Assembly (NCBI GenBank): GCA_022036555.1
Contig: CM039129.1
Span: 22,237,973-22,301,972 of the forward strand
Reading direction: 5' to 3'
Length of the DNA: 64,000 bases
Origin: Microstegium vimineum
Taxonomy: Eukaryota > Streptophyta > Magnoliopsida > Poales > Poaceae
Shown here: positions 46,802 to 57,232 of the stretch, in pieces
How positions within the stretch are numbered: the first letter of the stretch is position 1
Layout: each line of letters starts with the position of its first letter
The notes under the pieces: generated by a model
What the model was told of the DNA's origin: nothing
Database searches by the model: none
What the model saw: the letters and a program-made list of their open reading frames with translations, nothing else
Translations under genes and position numbers: made by a program

Positions 46802-47078
46802 ACGGACTTAAAGAAACTTATGCACAGATAGCTGATACGGAGATATCGCCTTTAGCCGAAAAAATTATGTGAAAAGCTCAGAAAATAGCCGACACGGTAT
46901 GTGTCGCCTTTATAGTAAAAATCAAACACATCGTGCAAGCATTCTCTAGATTGGCCGTTCTCAGAAAAATTCAAACAAGGAGAAAACCAGTACGGGTCCT
47001 GAATATTTCATAGAGCAAGGTTTTTTACATAAGGCTCCTAAATACAAACTACTCATCAAACAACCTGTTGAGAATCGA
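46802..47078 (+). other. Tat non-coding stretch after integrase
   Basis: No frame on the plus strand continues from pol. Short repeats of 'tagccga' occur at 46,829-46,912. The 3' end of antisense gene 1 lies just to the right. Confidence 0.5.
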
Positions 47079-48930
47079 CTAGGCGTCTGTGACTTCAGCA
47101 AGGGCGGTCGCATGATCTTCATAGCTCTCAGAAGATCGTCGATGTCTTCGACATTTTCTGGAGGCAGTTGACCACGGAAGCCGGTTGGCTGGACACAGAA
47201 GTCCTCACCGCGTTGGGTAGTCATTGCCGACAGCCCCAGAGTTACGCCGTGGTGCACGCCATGTGATGAGGACATCACAGGCTTAGATATGACCATGCCA
47301 ACCACTTATATACCAAAGGTGAAACCATTCTATATGAGGTTTATTATTGTTATATTTGATGAATTGGTGCTGCACCACAAAGTGTGTATATTGTCATTTT
47401 CAGAATTGCTTACATGGATCAAGGAAGGGTTAGATTGCATATGGAAAGCATGGATGATCAATGAAGTTGATTGGGGACCAAATCCAAGTGTTCCTAACGT
47501 CCTCCACCACGCCACCACGTCACTTTGGATACAAGGAAACAAAGAGTCCAAGTCCAACACGTTTTGGAAGTTCAATTCGGACTACAGAAGAGTCCAAACT
47601 TGCGACGGTTGCCACGACTTCATACGGACTCCGATTGGGACGTTCTAGCACTTTTTGGAAAGCTTATCAAGTCTACTTTCCAATGGGTCTGGACTCATAC
47701 ATATATCTTATCAGATGCGTGCGCAGTAGACAATTTAATACCGAGATCTTTTCTGCCAACGGTGCTGCATCACCCTATTTTGGGTCAATGGCCCGTGTAT
47801 CAAGTTGAGTCCATTTGGGACTCATCCTAGGGTTGTAGGACAACACCAGAACCCTTGTGGTCGTCCTCCCTCCTCCTTATATCCCCCTAGAGCCGCCACA
47901 AACAGATTGAGTTTTGTTTAGATGAAAGTTTAGCTGTTGCTACTTCCTTGTAGACGTGTGTGTCGACTAGACCATCCGTTCTACTTGATTTGGAACCCCA
48001 CCTTCATGAGTATCAGATTTGAACCTTTATCTCTTATTAGCAATTGAGTGCTTGTTCTACTTGTTCTCGCTTGTTCTTCGATTGCTTGTAGGAATAACCC
48101 TAGTGGTTTGGTTGGTTGTGATCCACAAGATCGTGAGCAACCGCTGGAGTTGGTGTATCGATCGCTAAGGCGCAACATCCTTGGATGGTTGTAGTCGGAT
48201 CGTGAACGTCTCTCCAGTCAAATCGTAGTTATCTATCTCCACCGAAAGATCGGGACACCCAACACTCATCACCATGGATAGCGACTTGATTGATGCGACC
48301 GTCTGCATTGTCAAGGCGTGCCTCGGCGGTCTCTCCTTGAGCGTTGACCTTGTTGGTGATCCTGTTCACTGCGGCTTTCAGACGCTCATTCTCTGCAGAA
48401 AGTGTTGAACGAAGATGCAAATCAGATGAGCAGACAGGATTAAAAGAGAAGGTCAAACATGATTGCTTTTGGCTAACCTGTAATGGCGTCGCATAGCTGC
48501 TTCCGCTGGTCCTCCCACTCGAGTTGGTCAATGCCATATTGTTTGGAGATCTTCTCCAACTCTGTGCGGGCCTCATCTCTTTCGCCCTTGAAGGTGACCA
48601 GCTTCGCAGAGGTGTAGGGGACGTCCGCAGCGTCTGAACCCGAACCCAAATCCTAGGGTTTGGAGTGGTAGGAATCTGAGGACCCAAAGGAAACGGGCAA
48701 TGGACTCCCCGGCTGACCTGCTGCCGCCGTGGGGAAAGGGATGCTATGGCTGGTGGAGATGGAACTGATCCTGATGAGGAACAGAGATCAGGGCTAGAAG
48801 GATAAACAGAGAGCAAATATGCAAGGGGGCAAGAAACTGATTCTTACCTGCGCTGCCGATTGCACCATGCTCGGCTCCCTTCGGGTGCTCCTTCGGCAGG
48901 ACGCTTGCCGCGGTTGTCGCCTCCCGCCAT
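47079..48930 (-). pseudogene. Tat antisense gene 1, coiled-coil, three exons
   Basis: The start ATG at 48,930-48,928 opens exon 1 (48,848-48,930, 'MAGGDNRGKRPAEGAPEG'), which ends at a GT donor. A second exon ends at 48,478 with 'EDQRKQLCDAIT'. A GT-AG intron of 85 bp (48,393-48,477) then joins in phase to exon 3 ('ENERLKAAVNRITNKV'). Exon 3 continues in frame across the solo LTR at 47,264-48,271 once one CCATG copy is removed, and may end at the TAG at 47,079-47,081. Exon 2 has frameshifts, and its acceptor is uncertain. Heptad-like charged segments predict a coiled coil. Function is unknown. Confidence 0.65.
47259..48276 (+). mobile_element. Solo LTR with CCATG TSD
   Basis: The LTR is 47,264-48,271 (1,008 bp), beginning 'tgatgaggacatcac' and ending 'caacactcatca', flanked by 'ccatg' at 47,259-47,263 and 48,272-48,276. 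It belongs to the same family as the LTRs at 54,185 and 57,550. No PBS follows and no internal sequence remains, so the LTRs of a full element have recombined. It interrupts exon 3 of antisense gene 1. Confidence 0.95.
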
Positions 48931-49373
48931 TGTTACTGTGTGAGTTAGGGTTTCCCTCAGGATTGGTTTCAACAAAAAGGGTGAAGACGAAGGCGAGAGT
49001 GTTTGACTGGAACCATTGACAGGGGCAGGAGAAGGAAGGTTTATTTATAGGTCGAGTAAGAATCCCAAACGGCAGACTAGGGTTTTCCCTCTCAAGTGGG
49101 CCGTTACCGGAATGGGCCAGGCTCGGGTATATCAAAGGTTGCTCGGCTATATCCCTAAACCGAAAATGATCGGCTATCTGAAAGCCAGAGGTGAATCAGC
49201 TATGCTATAGTCGGGAAGAATAACAGAGCCGATTATACTATCATACAGGTAGGAATATATAAGAGGCAAGACAGTAATGACAATCAATTGTTCAGAAACA
49301 AAATGTGCTGCATTTAATCTACCACAAACTATATCTCTACCAATGCAGAAGCTGATTGATGGCGTCTAGGGCC
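48931..49373 (-). other. Intergenic stretch between the two antisense genes
   Basis: It holds the promoter region of antisense gene 1 and the 3' flank of the PMD gene. No frame is supported. Confidence 0.5.
49041..49050 (-). promoter_or_regulatory. TATA box of antisense gene 1
   Basis: The minus strand reads 'ctataaataa', about 110 bp upstream of the gene 1 ATG. This leaves a predicted leader of some 80-90 bases. It suggests the antisense gene has its own promoter. Confidence 0.55.
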
Positions 49374-52300
49374 TCAGTCTTGATTCCGGTTAACGTCATC
49401 CAGTACTTTTTGGTCTTCATCTTCAGAACTTTGGATGCTGAATAGCTTTGCTTTGAGTTGTTGAATTTCTTTCAAAATGATTGACGTTTTTGATGAAGTT
49501 GCTTCTATGGAATTCGGCAAAACTGTCATCTTGGCTTCATGAGATTGGATTTTGAGATTCAATTCAGATAATTGGGCTTCTAGTCTGATTCTCTCATCCT
49601 TCACAACTTTCAACTCAGATTCCAGTGTCACCAGTGAATCTTTAGCAGCCTGAAGATTGGAGTATAAAGCTTTAGCTTCTTGTTTCTTCAGAGACTTGCT
49701 ATCCTGCAGAGGAGTCCTCGAGGCTATATTTTTGTTTGCTCTCTTCACTATAGCAAAATAGTCATCAAGCTTGGCTGCAGACTCCAAAGAGGCCTTGAGA
49801 GCAGATGGGAGATCTTGATTGATGAGCTCGAGGATGTCCTTTATCTGATCTGAATCTTGGACCAGGATGTTGATGTCCTTATTCAGCATGTGAGCTATGT
49901 CCTACGGTCGGGCTTGATTTTCCTCTGATAGAGTCTGCTGGGAGGTATCTTCTTCCCCTTTTTCACTGATGAAATCTTTGACAATGAAGGAAAAGCTGGT
50001 GGTTGGTTTAGCAGTATTCTTGAGAAAGGAAGGAGTGTTCCAGAGTTAGCCGATTGGGTAAAATGTGCTGAAAGGATAGTTTAAGGAGGTATGTTACCTG
50101 CTGTGTTGATTGAGCCTATGGATGAACTGTGTCTTGATCTGGTTGAAGACTTGATTGGATACCCAAGGATGCTGAACCTGGAGCTGGACTAGAGGAATGT
50201 TCTCCTGCTAGATCCTCTAGAATTTTGTCTATTTCTAGCAATACAGGTGGTAGAGTATGAGAATAGAGGATAAATGCTTCATGGAAAGGAACATGGTAAT
50301 TAGCTGAATAGTACCAATGTGTTTGGAGGTTTCGTGGGCATCTGTACTTTCGGTTTCATGGGTCTCTGTATTTGCAACTTCATGGGTATCTGCATCCTCA
50401 GTAGGGGATTGAAGAAGGATATCTGCTGTTGGAGAGTTGCTTGACCCAGGGATTTCAACATGTGGCTGCAGTAAGAGGTGATTAATATAAAGGTAATCAA
50501 AATTAATGATGAGTGAGGTTTATCGCTGAATAAGGATTCATACCTTAGGGGATCTCTGAACTTTCTTGGACCTTAGCTTTCTGGTCACATGAATGTCCTC
50601 AAGTATCTTCCTCTTGTCTTTTTCTTCTAAAGGGCAGTAGCTAAAACTGCAGGAGTCTTCATGAAGATTTTTAAAGTGGGAGCATTGTAGCCCAATGCAG
50701 GTTTAGGCCCAGCTTTATAATACTCTATTACTTTATTAGGAGGAGTAAGCTCGAAATCCTATACATGGCTAGATTTCAGAGTGAGAGATAAATTCAGAAA
50801 CAGGAAATGACTAGTGCAATGAGAATACCTCACTGTTAGAAGCAAATTGGGGTACAGATCTTGGCATAAAGGATGCACTGGTATGTTGAAAATGTGATTG
50901 TGCCACTCTTGCCACCAAAGGGAGAAAAGGGAGTGGGCATCATCCACTAGTCCAAATGGAGAAGGTTGATATGTTGGCAAATCTTGTCCAAGCTCAAAAA
51001 CTTTTCTAGCTTATGTTTCATTAGTGATCAGCTCCCTATATATTATGATTGATGAGAAGAAAAGTCTTGGGGGCAGCTGTCCACATCCTAATTGCATGCA
51101 TGCCATGTTGGGATTGTAGAATTCATATGTGGGATTCACCATTCTCCCATGATGAAATTCAGCTGGTAGGAGACATGGCTTGATGAAGGAATTGAAAATT
51201 TCAGTGGATACCTTATCAGAACAACCAGACTCATAGCTGAATTTGTAAGGGAAGGTCAAATTATCACTTTCTCTATAGAGAAGCCAGAGCACATTATTGA
51301 ATCCTTTGAAGAACAGCTTGAAGAGGTGACCAATATCCATGTCAATGCTGATGGATGATGATGCTTCTCCATAGGTTTGACAACTCTTGGTTTTTGCTAG
51401 ATCACCCTCAGCATAGTTAACCGAAGGGAAGCTTAAGTTGTGAAGAGGTACAAACACCACTTGATGCATATAGAGTTGCAACCACATCTGAATGAAACAC
51501 CAAGGGCCACTCACATAGGAGATATCCTTGCCATGGTACATTTGAACAGTAATTTGATGCATCATATGGTAAACAGATCCTAAAAGATATTTACCAAGAG
51601 GGATTAGTGTGCCTGCAGCCAAATCCTCAGTCATTATCATGTGATTTAGGGTTGGCTCATTGGATTTTCCACAGAAGATGAACCTGGATAGCCACATGTT
51701 CATAAAGGCTCTGCTTTCCTTTTCAGACACAACACCGGCTGCTTCGATGTAAGTTTGAATGTACCCAACCCATCCACCTCCGGATTGGACAGCTCTCTGG
51801 TTGTTTTTGCCCTTATACTGGCAAGGGTGTACTGGATTGGACACATTCAAGCTAGTTATCATGAATACGTTGGCCAAACTAGGAGTCATCATACCATGGC
51901 CGAAGACAAAAGCGTTGATAGCGTCAGACCAGAAATGAGAGGCTGCTATCAGGAGGGGTTCATTTCTGGGCATTTCCGATAGAGATAACTCTAGACATTG
52001 GGTGATATCTTGGCTATCCCAGTTGCTGCTATCCTTTTCCAACATCCTCCGGTACCAGTTTCGCTATCCGGCTATTGGGGAAGCGGGCAAGTCTTGAAAG
52101 TGTTTGGCCATCGGTTTGGCGGGGTAACTCCAGATTTGAAAGGAATCCTCAAGGTTTCCTTCTTAATAACCTCAGTCGGGTCAGGATTTCCAATGGGACC
52201 AAGGAGGTAAGAATCAGGATTTGCAGCATAAGGAATCAAAATCTCATTCTTGTATTCCTTCAAAAATAGGGGGATCGAGAAAACAAATGAGTTAGGAGGG

Positions 52301-52384
52301 AAGCAGGAAAACCGATCGGGATTGCCGAATACACGAGAAAATGAGTTGAAATTTTACCTTTGGAATCTTGTCCTGAGTCGCCAT
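49374..52384 (-). pseudogene. Tat antisense plant mobile domain gene
   Basis: Exon 1 is 52,358-52,384 ('MATQDKIPK'), followed by a 100-bp GT-AG intron (52,258-52,357); exon 2 opens in phase with 'EYKNEILIPYAANPDSYLL'. A frameshift near 52,100 and a TAG near 52,066 interrupt it. A 344-codon frame (51,011-52,045) then carries the PMD core: 'SHFWSDAINAFVFGHGMM', 'NVFMITSLNVSNPVHPCQYK', 'WVGYIQTYIEAAG'. Further exon-like frames lie at 50,759-50,980 ('FGLVDDAHSLFSLWWQEW') and 49,374-49,889, a 171-codon coiled-coil tail. The PMD (aminotransferase-like) family includes plant nuclear proteins such as MAIL1; the role in the element is not known. Confidence 0.78.
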
Positions 52385-52447
52385 TGAGGGTTCGATGCAG
52401 ATTTTAGAATGACAAACTATGGATTTCTTGGATGGCGACTGCGGCGT

Positions 52448-52462
52448 TGAATAGTATAAACC
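52448..52462 (-). promoter_or_regulatory. TATA-like site of the PMD gene
   Basis: The minus strand reads 'ggtttatactatt', about 70 bp upstream of the ATG at 52,384. The left copy has 'gttttatactattt' at the same place. It is weak but conserved between the copies. Confidence 0.4.
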
Positions 52463-52531
52463 TAAGGGGAAAAGGAAGCTTGCGGTTAATTTCAGAATAA
52501 ACAGCTTTTATCCCGAAATTGAGGGGGCATG

Positions 52532-53008
52532 TGTGAGTCTTGATAAATTTGAGTATCGTGCGGCAGGCGCAAGCTTAGATTGGTTTGATCGTGTTTTTCT
52601 TACATGTTTCCTTCATCATGGATCCCAACTCGGTCAGATTGCCGAGCTTGGTCATGCTATAACTTTTGGATGTTTGGTTCATTCATACGTACTTTTTCCC
52701 ATGCATGCATATTCGGCAATCAAAGTGCCACGTGCTCTTTGTTTTAGCCGAATGATCTGTATATACTCTGTTGGCAGATAGCTTTTATAGTTGTATGTCA
52801 TCGTAAGTGGCTTCAGGGCCGTACATATGGAACTGTCTGGTCTTATCCGGGATGTTCCAGTTTATATCTAATGATTTTCATCCCTTGTTAGTTTCAGGTC
52901 AAACTGACTGGCACGTTTTTTGTTCTCGAAGCACCCGGGCACCCGATGGAAGCCACGCTTTCCGGCTTGCTGTGTGTGAGACATAGTACGTCACTTTTTG
53001 TGTCAACA
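52532..53008 (+). repeat. Tat LTR C, internally deleted
   Basis: The PPT (52,515-52,531) is followed by the first bases 'tgt' of the LTR and then by sequence equivalent to 41,097 onward in LTR B. About 915 bp of the LTR is missing. The edges share 'tgt'. It ends 'gtgtcaaca', followed by the TSD. Confidence 0.9.
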
Positions 53009-53113
53009 GGGAGAAATAAACTTATAATTATTTTTCATCCAATTTCTCCACCGTGCAAAGTGTGTGCCATCAAAAATGTGTGGACACTCAACATCTAGCT
53101 CATAAGCCACCAT
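53009..53113 (-). pseudogene. Family H gag, N-terminus of copy 1
   Basis: The ATG at 53,113-53,111 begins 'MVAYELDVECPHIFDGTHFA', matching the start of the copy 2 gag at 63,733. The frame runs into the Tat insertion site and continues at 37,738. The start follows the PBS by about 40 bases. Confidence 0.85.
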
Positions 53114-53150
53114 TCTCTCGGGTCGGTAAAGACCACAAATGAGAGACCAA

Positions 53151-53162
53151 GCTTTGATACCA
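53151..53162 (-). other. Primer-binding site of family H copy 1
   Basis: The minus strand reads 'tggtatcaaagc', an initiator-Met type PBS, two bases from the 5' LTR. Confidence 0.88.
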
Positions 53163-53164
53163 CT

Positions 53165-54000
53165 TGTAGGGTCGAGATAGTGGACTAGAGGGGGGTGAAT
53201 AGTCTTTTCTAAAACTTAAGGGCAACGGCTAACCGAAACAAGTGCGGAATTAAAACTATCGGTCTAACCAAGACTACACCCCTCTATCTATAACTCTAGC
53301 ACCTAGCAAAGTATGTCTATTATGCTAACTAAGGCGCCAAGCTAGGAAGCTCACCTAAATAAGTCTAGGTTGCAAGGTCACACAAACCTAAGCAACTAGT
53401 ACTCTATGCACACTGGGAGCTCCTACACATACTAGTAAGCAAAGCACAAAGCACCTAAGCTCACTAGCAATGCTCTCTAGCAATACTACACAAGCTAACT
53501 AGAGAGCTCAACTTACTTAACTACACAAACTAAGCAATGTGACTAACAAGGCTACTCGAGCCAATTAGTCACTCAAGATCTTACTTCTAAGCTACACAAG
53601 CTAGAACGTAACTAGGCAAGCCACACAAGATAAACTAGTTACAAGAGCAACAAAGAAACACTAGCAGAAGATATGAACAAGTAAATACAAGCTAGTGAAT
53701 CGGAGAATGCAAACCACTGAGAAGATGTACAAGGTTGACACGGTGATTTTTCTACCGAGGTTCACTTGGTCACCACCAAGCTAGTCCCCGTTGTATCGGC
53801 TCACTCACTTGAAGGTTTACGACTTTTTACAGGCCTCACTTGCCTAACCTCCTCAAGGGTTGCCGCCTAACCAACACAAGATGAGGGCACTCAACGATAC
53901 CTTCAACTAGAGTTGCTCTTAGCAATCCCCCACGGGGCGAGGACAACACCCCTCACAAAGCTCTTCTCCGGAGCCAGGCACAAGCTTCTTGCGTGCTTCT
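53165..54000 (-). repeat. 5' LTR of family H copy 1, interrupted
   Basis: The LTR begins 'tgtagggtcgagatag'. After 836 bp it is cut by another family-H LTR start at 54,001; the rest should lie beyond the window. Its second half (from about 53,760) has no counterpart in the 3' LTR at 19,461-20,916. Confidence 0.8.
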
Positions 54001-54184
54001 GTAGGGTCGAGATGGCGGACTAGAGGGGGGTGGTGAATAGTCTTTTCTAAAAACATAGTCGCTTTGGCTAATCGAAACTATTGCGGAATTAAAACTATCG
54101 GTCTAGCCAAGACTACACCCCTCTATCTATTACTTTAGCACCTAGCAAAGATGTCTATTATGCTACTTAAGGTGCCAAGCTAGG
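54001..54184 (-). repeat. 3' LTR start of family H copy 2
   Basis: These 184 bp begin 'tgtagggtcgagatgg' and match 63,785-63,966 closely. The gag-only element begins after 'gctagg'. Confidence 0.85.
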
Positions 54185-55183
54185 TGATGTGGACATCACC
54201 GGCTTAGATATGACCATGGCAACCACTTCTATACAAAAGGTGAAACCATTCTATATGAGGTTTATCATTGTTACATTTGATGAATGGGTGCTGCACTATG
54301 AAGTGTGTATGTTTTCATTTTCAGAATTGCTTACATGGATCAAGGAAGGGTTAGATTGCATATGGAAAGCATGCATGGTCAATGAAGTTGATTGGGGACC
54401 AAATCCAAGTGTTCCTAACATTCTCCACCAGGCCACCACGTCACATTGGATCCAAGGAAACAAAGAGTCCAAGTCCAACACGTTTTAGAAAGTTCAATTC
54501 GGACTGCAGAAGAGTCCAAACTTGCGACGGTTGCCACGACTTCATATGGACTCCGATTGGGACGTTCTATGACTTTTTGGAAAGATTATCAAGTCTACTT
54601 TTCAATGGGTCCTTACTCGTACCTATATCTAACCAGATGCGACCCCAGTCAATGATTTAATGCTGAGACCTTTTCTGCCAATGGTGCTGCGTGACCTTAT
54701 TTTGGGCTTATGGCCCATGTATCAATTTGAGTCCATTAGGGACTCATCCTAGGGTTGTAGGAGGACCACAACACCCTTTGGTCGTCCTCCCCCCTCCTTA
54801 TATTCCCCTAGAGCCGCCACAATCAGATTGAGTTTTGTTTAGATGAAAGTTTAGCTGCTACTACTTCCTTGTAGACGCGTGTGTTGACTAGACCATACGT
54901 TCTACTTGATTCGGAATCCCACCTTCACGAGTATCAGATTTGAACCTTTATCTCTTATTTGCAATTGAGTGCTTCTTCTACTTGTTCTTCGATTGCTTGC
55001 AGGAATAACCCTAGTGGTTTGGTTGGTTGTGATCCGCAAGATCGTGAGCAACCGCTGGATTTTGTGTATCGATCGCTAAGGCGCAGCGTCCTTGGATGGT
55101 TGTAGTCGGATCGTGAACGTCTCTCTAGTCAAATCGTAGTTATCAATCTCCACCGAAAGATCGGGACACCCATATACTCATCA
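54185..55183 (+). repeat. First LTR of the gag-only CRM relative
   Basis: This 999-bp LTR begins 'tgatgtggacatcacc' and ends 'atatactcatca'. It is collinear with 47,264-48,271 and with 57,550-59,278 minus the TRIM. Confidence 0.92.
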
Positions 55184-55185
55184 AG

Positions 55186-55202
55186 TGGTATTCAGAGCAA
55201 GG
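55186..55202 (+). other. Primer-binding site, first unit
   Basis: 'tggtattcagagcaagg' is an initiator-Met type PBS with one extra T. It lies two bases after the LTR and closely resembles the PBS of the CRM-like element. Confidence 0.88.
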
Positions 55203-56101
55203 TTTCATCGGTGAGAGATTTCAGTTTGCCTTTAATTTCCTATAGTCCAGAAAAAGTCAACAAAAAAATAGTGGATTCGTTTTCCTATGATCCCATAGAC
55301 CTTTTGAGCCTTCTACTAGTACCGATTAGTTCAGGCTTGTTGAGTTTGGTTTGCATCGGTCGAGTCGAGTTGCTGGTCTTAGGGTTAGGCTTTTACAGTT
55401 TCGAGTTCTTGTCACGTTTCGGTCACTATCATATCTCCACTACCATATATATATATATATATCTGCTGCCATCACCATCACCATACACATCTCCACTACA
55501 TCATATATATCTCCATTGCAATCATTGCTATCATATACACCTTTCCTGCACTATATCCATCTCTGATTTTTTTTCTACACCGTGAAAATCTGATTTGGAC
55601 ACACAAATACAAATCTGTCTTGCTAGTTCTATTCTTGTTACTCCGTAAAAAGAGAGAGAAACACATTGTCAATTGCTTTTGTTGAAATATGATTTGTCAA
55701 GCTATTTTTGTGCCTTCTCCTGCTGTACTGTGACTTCGTTTGTGTCTAGGCTCGCGTCTCTAGCACGGTCTAGCCTATGACCAACACGGTACCTCCGTTG
55801 AACGATTTCTCAACTTGCTTTTATGACTAATGTGGTGCTAGTACTTCCTTGCACATTATTGTTTAGCCCTCCTATAGCTCCACATATCCGGATACAGCTT
55901 GACAGGTGTTGTTATTACGGTGTCGATACACTACTTCCAGGGTTTCCGACTTGTTGGTTACTGCCACCTCTTGTTTTGCTTGGTAAGAACTTGTAAGAAT
56001 TTGTTTGATCAAGTTGAGAGTAAGAGAAATACAGCAACCACATCCTACTAGTTGATAGGGACATAAATATTATTGTGTATGTTTCTTGTTTTCTTCTAAT
56101 C
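55203..56101 (+). other. Leader of the gag-only CRM relative
   Basis: This is non-coding leader with short (TA)n and CCATCA-rich runs at 55,440-55,560. Blocks at 55,740-55,800 and 55,860-55,920 match the reverse complement of 28,075-28,250 in the CRM-like leader. Confidence 0.7.
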
Positions 56102-57232
56102 ATGGCAGGAAACTACATGAAATTAGGAGATGATCAGGTTGCATATTCGAATCACTTTGCTAGTGGTATGACAAGTGATAAGCTTACTACTTACGAGGTA
56201 TGTGATGCTTTGCTAGATAAACTACAATCTGCACTACCTTATTTTGAAGGAAACTATGATCCTTATGCATATATTGAATGGGAGCTACATGTAGACAAGG
56301 AATTTAAAAAGTATGATCGATCTGAAAAACAAAAGGTTAAAGTTGCTTCAAGTGTTCTTATTAAGTATGCTTTAACTGAGTGGAAACACCTTTGTAGATT
56401 TGCTAATGCTCCTCAATCATGGAAAGATATGAAAAGACATTTTAGAGATGTTTTTGTTCCTATCTATTATTCTGATATTTTGTATGGCAAATTGCAATCT
56501 ATAAAACAAGAAAACAAAACTGTAGCAGAATACTTAGATAGACTGAAATTATGTTTGCTACATTGTGGCTTTGAAGAAAACGATGAATTTCTAGAACATA
56601 GATTTTTGCAAGGTCTTAATATGCAAATTCAGAATATCCTTGTTGATAAACATTATAAGACTTTTGGTGAGTTGTTTGATCTTGCTTGTGAATTTGAAAT
56701 AACATTAAAAACAGATCTCACAAATACTATAGAAGCATATGTCTCTCCTATTACTAATAATTTGCAGCAAGCGGATGCCAATATACCAATGGGCATTGAT
56801 CAATCTGAGATTAGAGGTGACACATTAAAGGAGAACATGAATCTAGCTACAAGAACACCATTTGCGAAGAGCATCAAAGGTAAGTTAGATGGTTGTAACA
56901 TAAATCAAGGTGAGCATGCTTTAGTTGAACTGCATTTGTCCACTAATCTTGATATCCTAGATCAACCAATAGTGGAACCCATCGCTGATTTTCCTTTGTC
57001 ACACTTTCATATGTTTGATATTCCATATGACAAAGAAGAGTTGTGTGATAATGAATTACTTATATCCATACCACAACTACCGAATAAAACTAAAAATTCT
57101 AAATCAATGAGTGCTGAATTCCAACATATTGTTCATATTGTAAATGAAAAAGAAGAAGTTCAATTATTTTCATCTTTACATACAATAGGGTACATTGAGT
57201 TCAAGGATCATTGTGAGCTTAGCGATTTGTAG
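56102..57232 (+). CDS. gag: Gag protein without zinc knuckle
   Basis: The ATG at 56,102 opens a frame of 376 codons ending at TAG 57,230. The first 35 residues are unrelated to known motifs. Residues 40-200 are a Retrotrans_gag domain ('PYLYFEGNYDPYAYIEWE'-like start, 'QSWKDMKRHFRDVFVPIYY', 'TVAEYLDRLKLCLLHCGF', 'FGELFDLACEFE'). It is related to the gag at 26,202-27,878. The rest is Asn/Asp-rich, with no CCHC knuckle and no protease. An upstream in-frame ATG at 56,075 exists; 56,102 is preferred because it corresponds to the place where the second unit's gag begins. The frame is intact, so the protein could still be made. Confidence 0.85.
   Translation: MAGNYMKLGDDQVAYSNHFASGMTSDKLTTYEVCDALLDKLQSALPYFEGNYDPYAYIEWELHVDKEFKKYDRSEKQKVKVASSVLIKYALTEWKHLCRFANAPQSWKDMKRHFRDVFVPIYYSDILYGKLQSIKQENKTVAEYLDRLKLCLLHCGFEENDEFLEHRFLQGLNMQIQNILVDKHYKTFGELFDLACEFEITLKTDLTNTIEAYVSPITNNLQQADANIPMGIDQSEIRGDTLKENMNLATRTPFAKSIKGKLDGCNINQGEHALVELHLSTNLDILDQPIVEPIADFPLSHFHMFDIPYDKEELCDNELLISIPQLPNKTKNSKSMSAEFQHIVHIVNEKEEVQLFSSLHTIGYIEFKDHCELSDL

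Larger units (their letters stand above)
37734..53013 (+). mobile_element. Tat-like Ty3/gypsy tandem array with GGGAG TSD
   Basis: The array is 37,739-53,008 (15,270 bp), flanked by 'gggag' at 37,734-37,738 and 53,009-53,013. The order is a partial LTR A, a partial plant mobile domain (PMD) region, a full LTR B, gag-pol, two antisense genes, and a partial LTR C. The second RNase H ('FDGSSCSKGGGAGVLLIS'), located between the first RNase H and integrase, is the hallmark of the Tat lineage, as are large extra ORFs between pol and the 3' LTR. The TSD shows that the whole array descends from one insertion, so the extra LTR and internal sequence arose afterwards, probably by unequal recombination. 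Confidence 0.88.
19461..54000 (-). mobile_element. Family H gag-only copia-like element, copy 1
   Basis: This minus-strand element frames most of the window. Its own parts are the 3' LTR (19,461-20,916), PPT, non-coding DNA (20,931-22,826 and 29,858-31,187), gag (31,188-32,382, 37,235-37,738, 53,009-53,113), a PBS (53,151-53,162) and part of the 5' LTR (53,165-54,000). Removing the three insertions, each with its own TSD, rejoins gag in the correct order. About 5 kb of internal DNA remains and contains no pol, so the element is non-autonomous. The 5' LTR is itself interrupted at 54,000 by copy 2. Confidence 0.8.

Noticed and set aside
48794..48847. A 54-bp first intron in antisense gene 1
   Set aside because: The donor at 48,847 is good, but 54 bp is short for plants and the next acceptors (for example near 48,771) fit equally well; the acceptor is left open.
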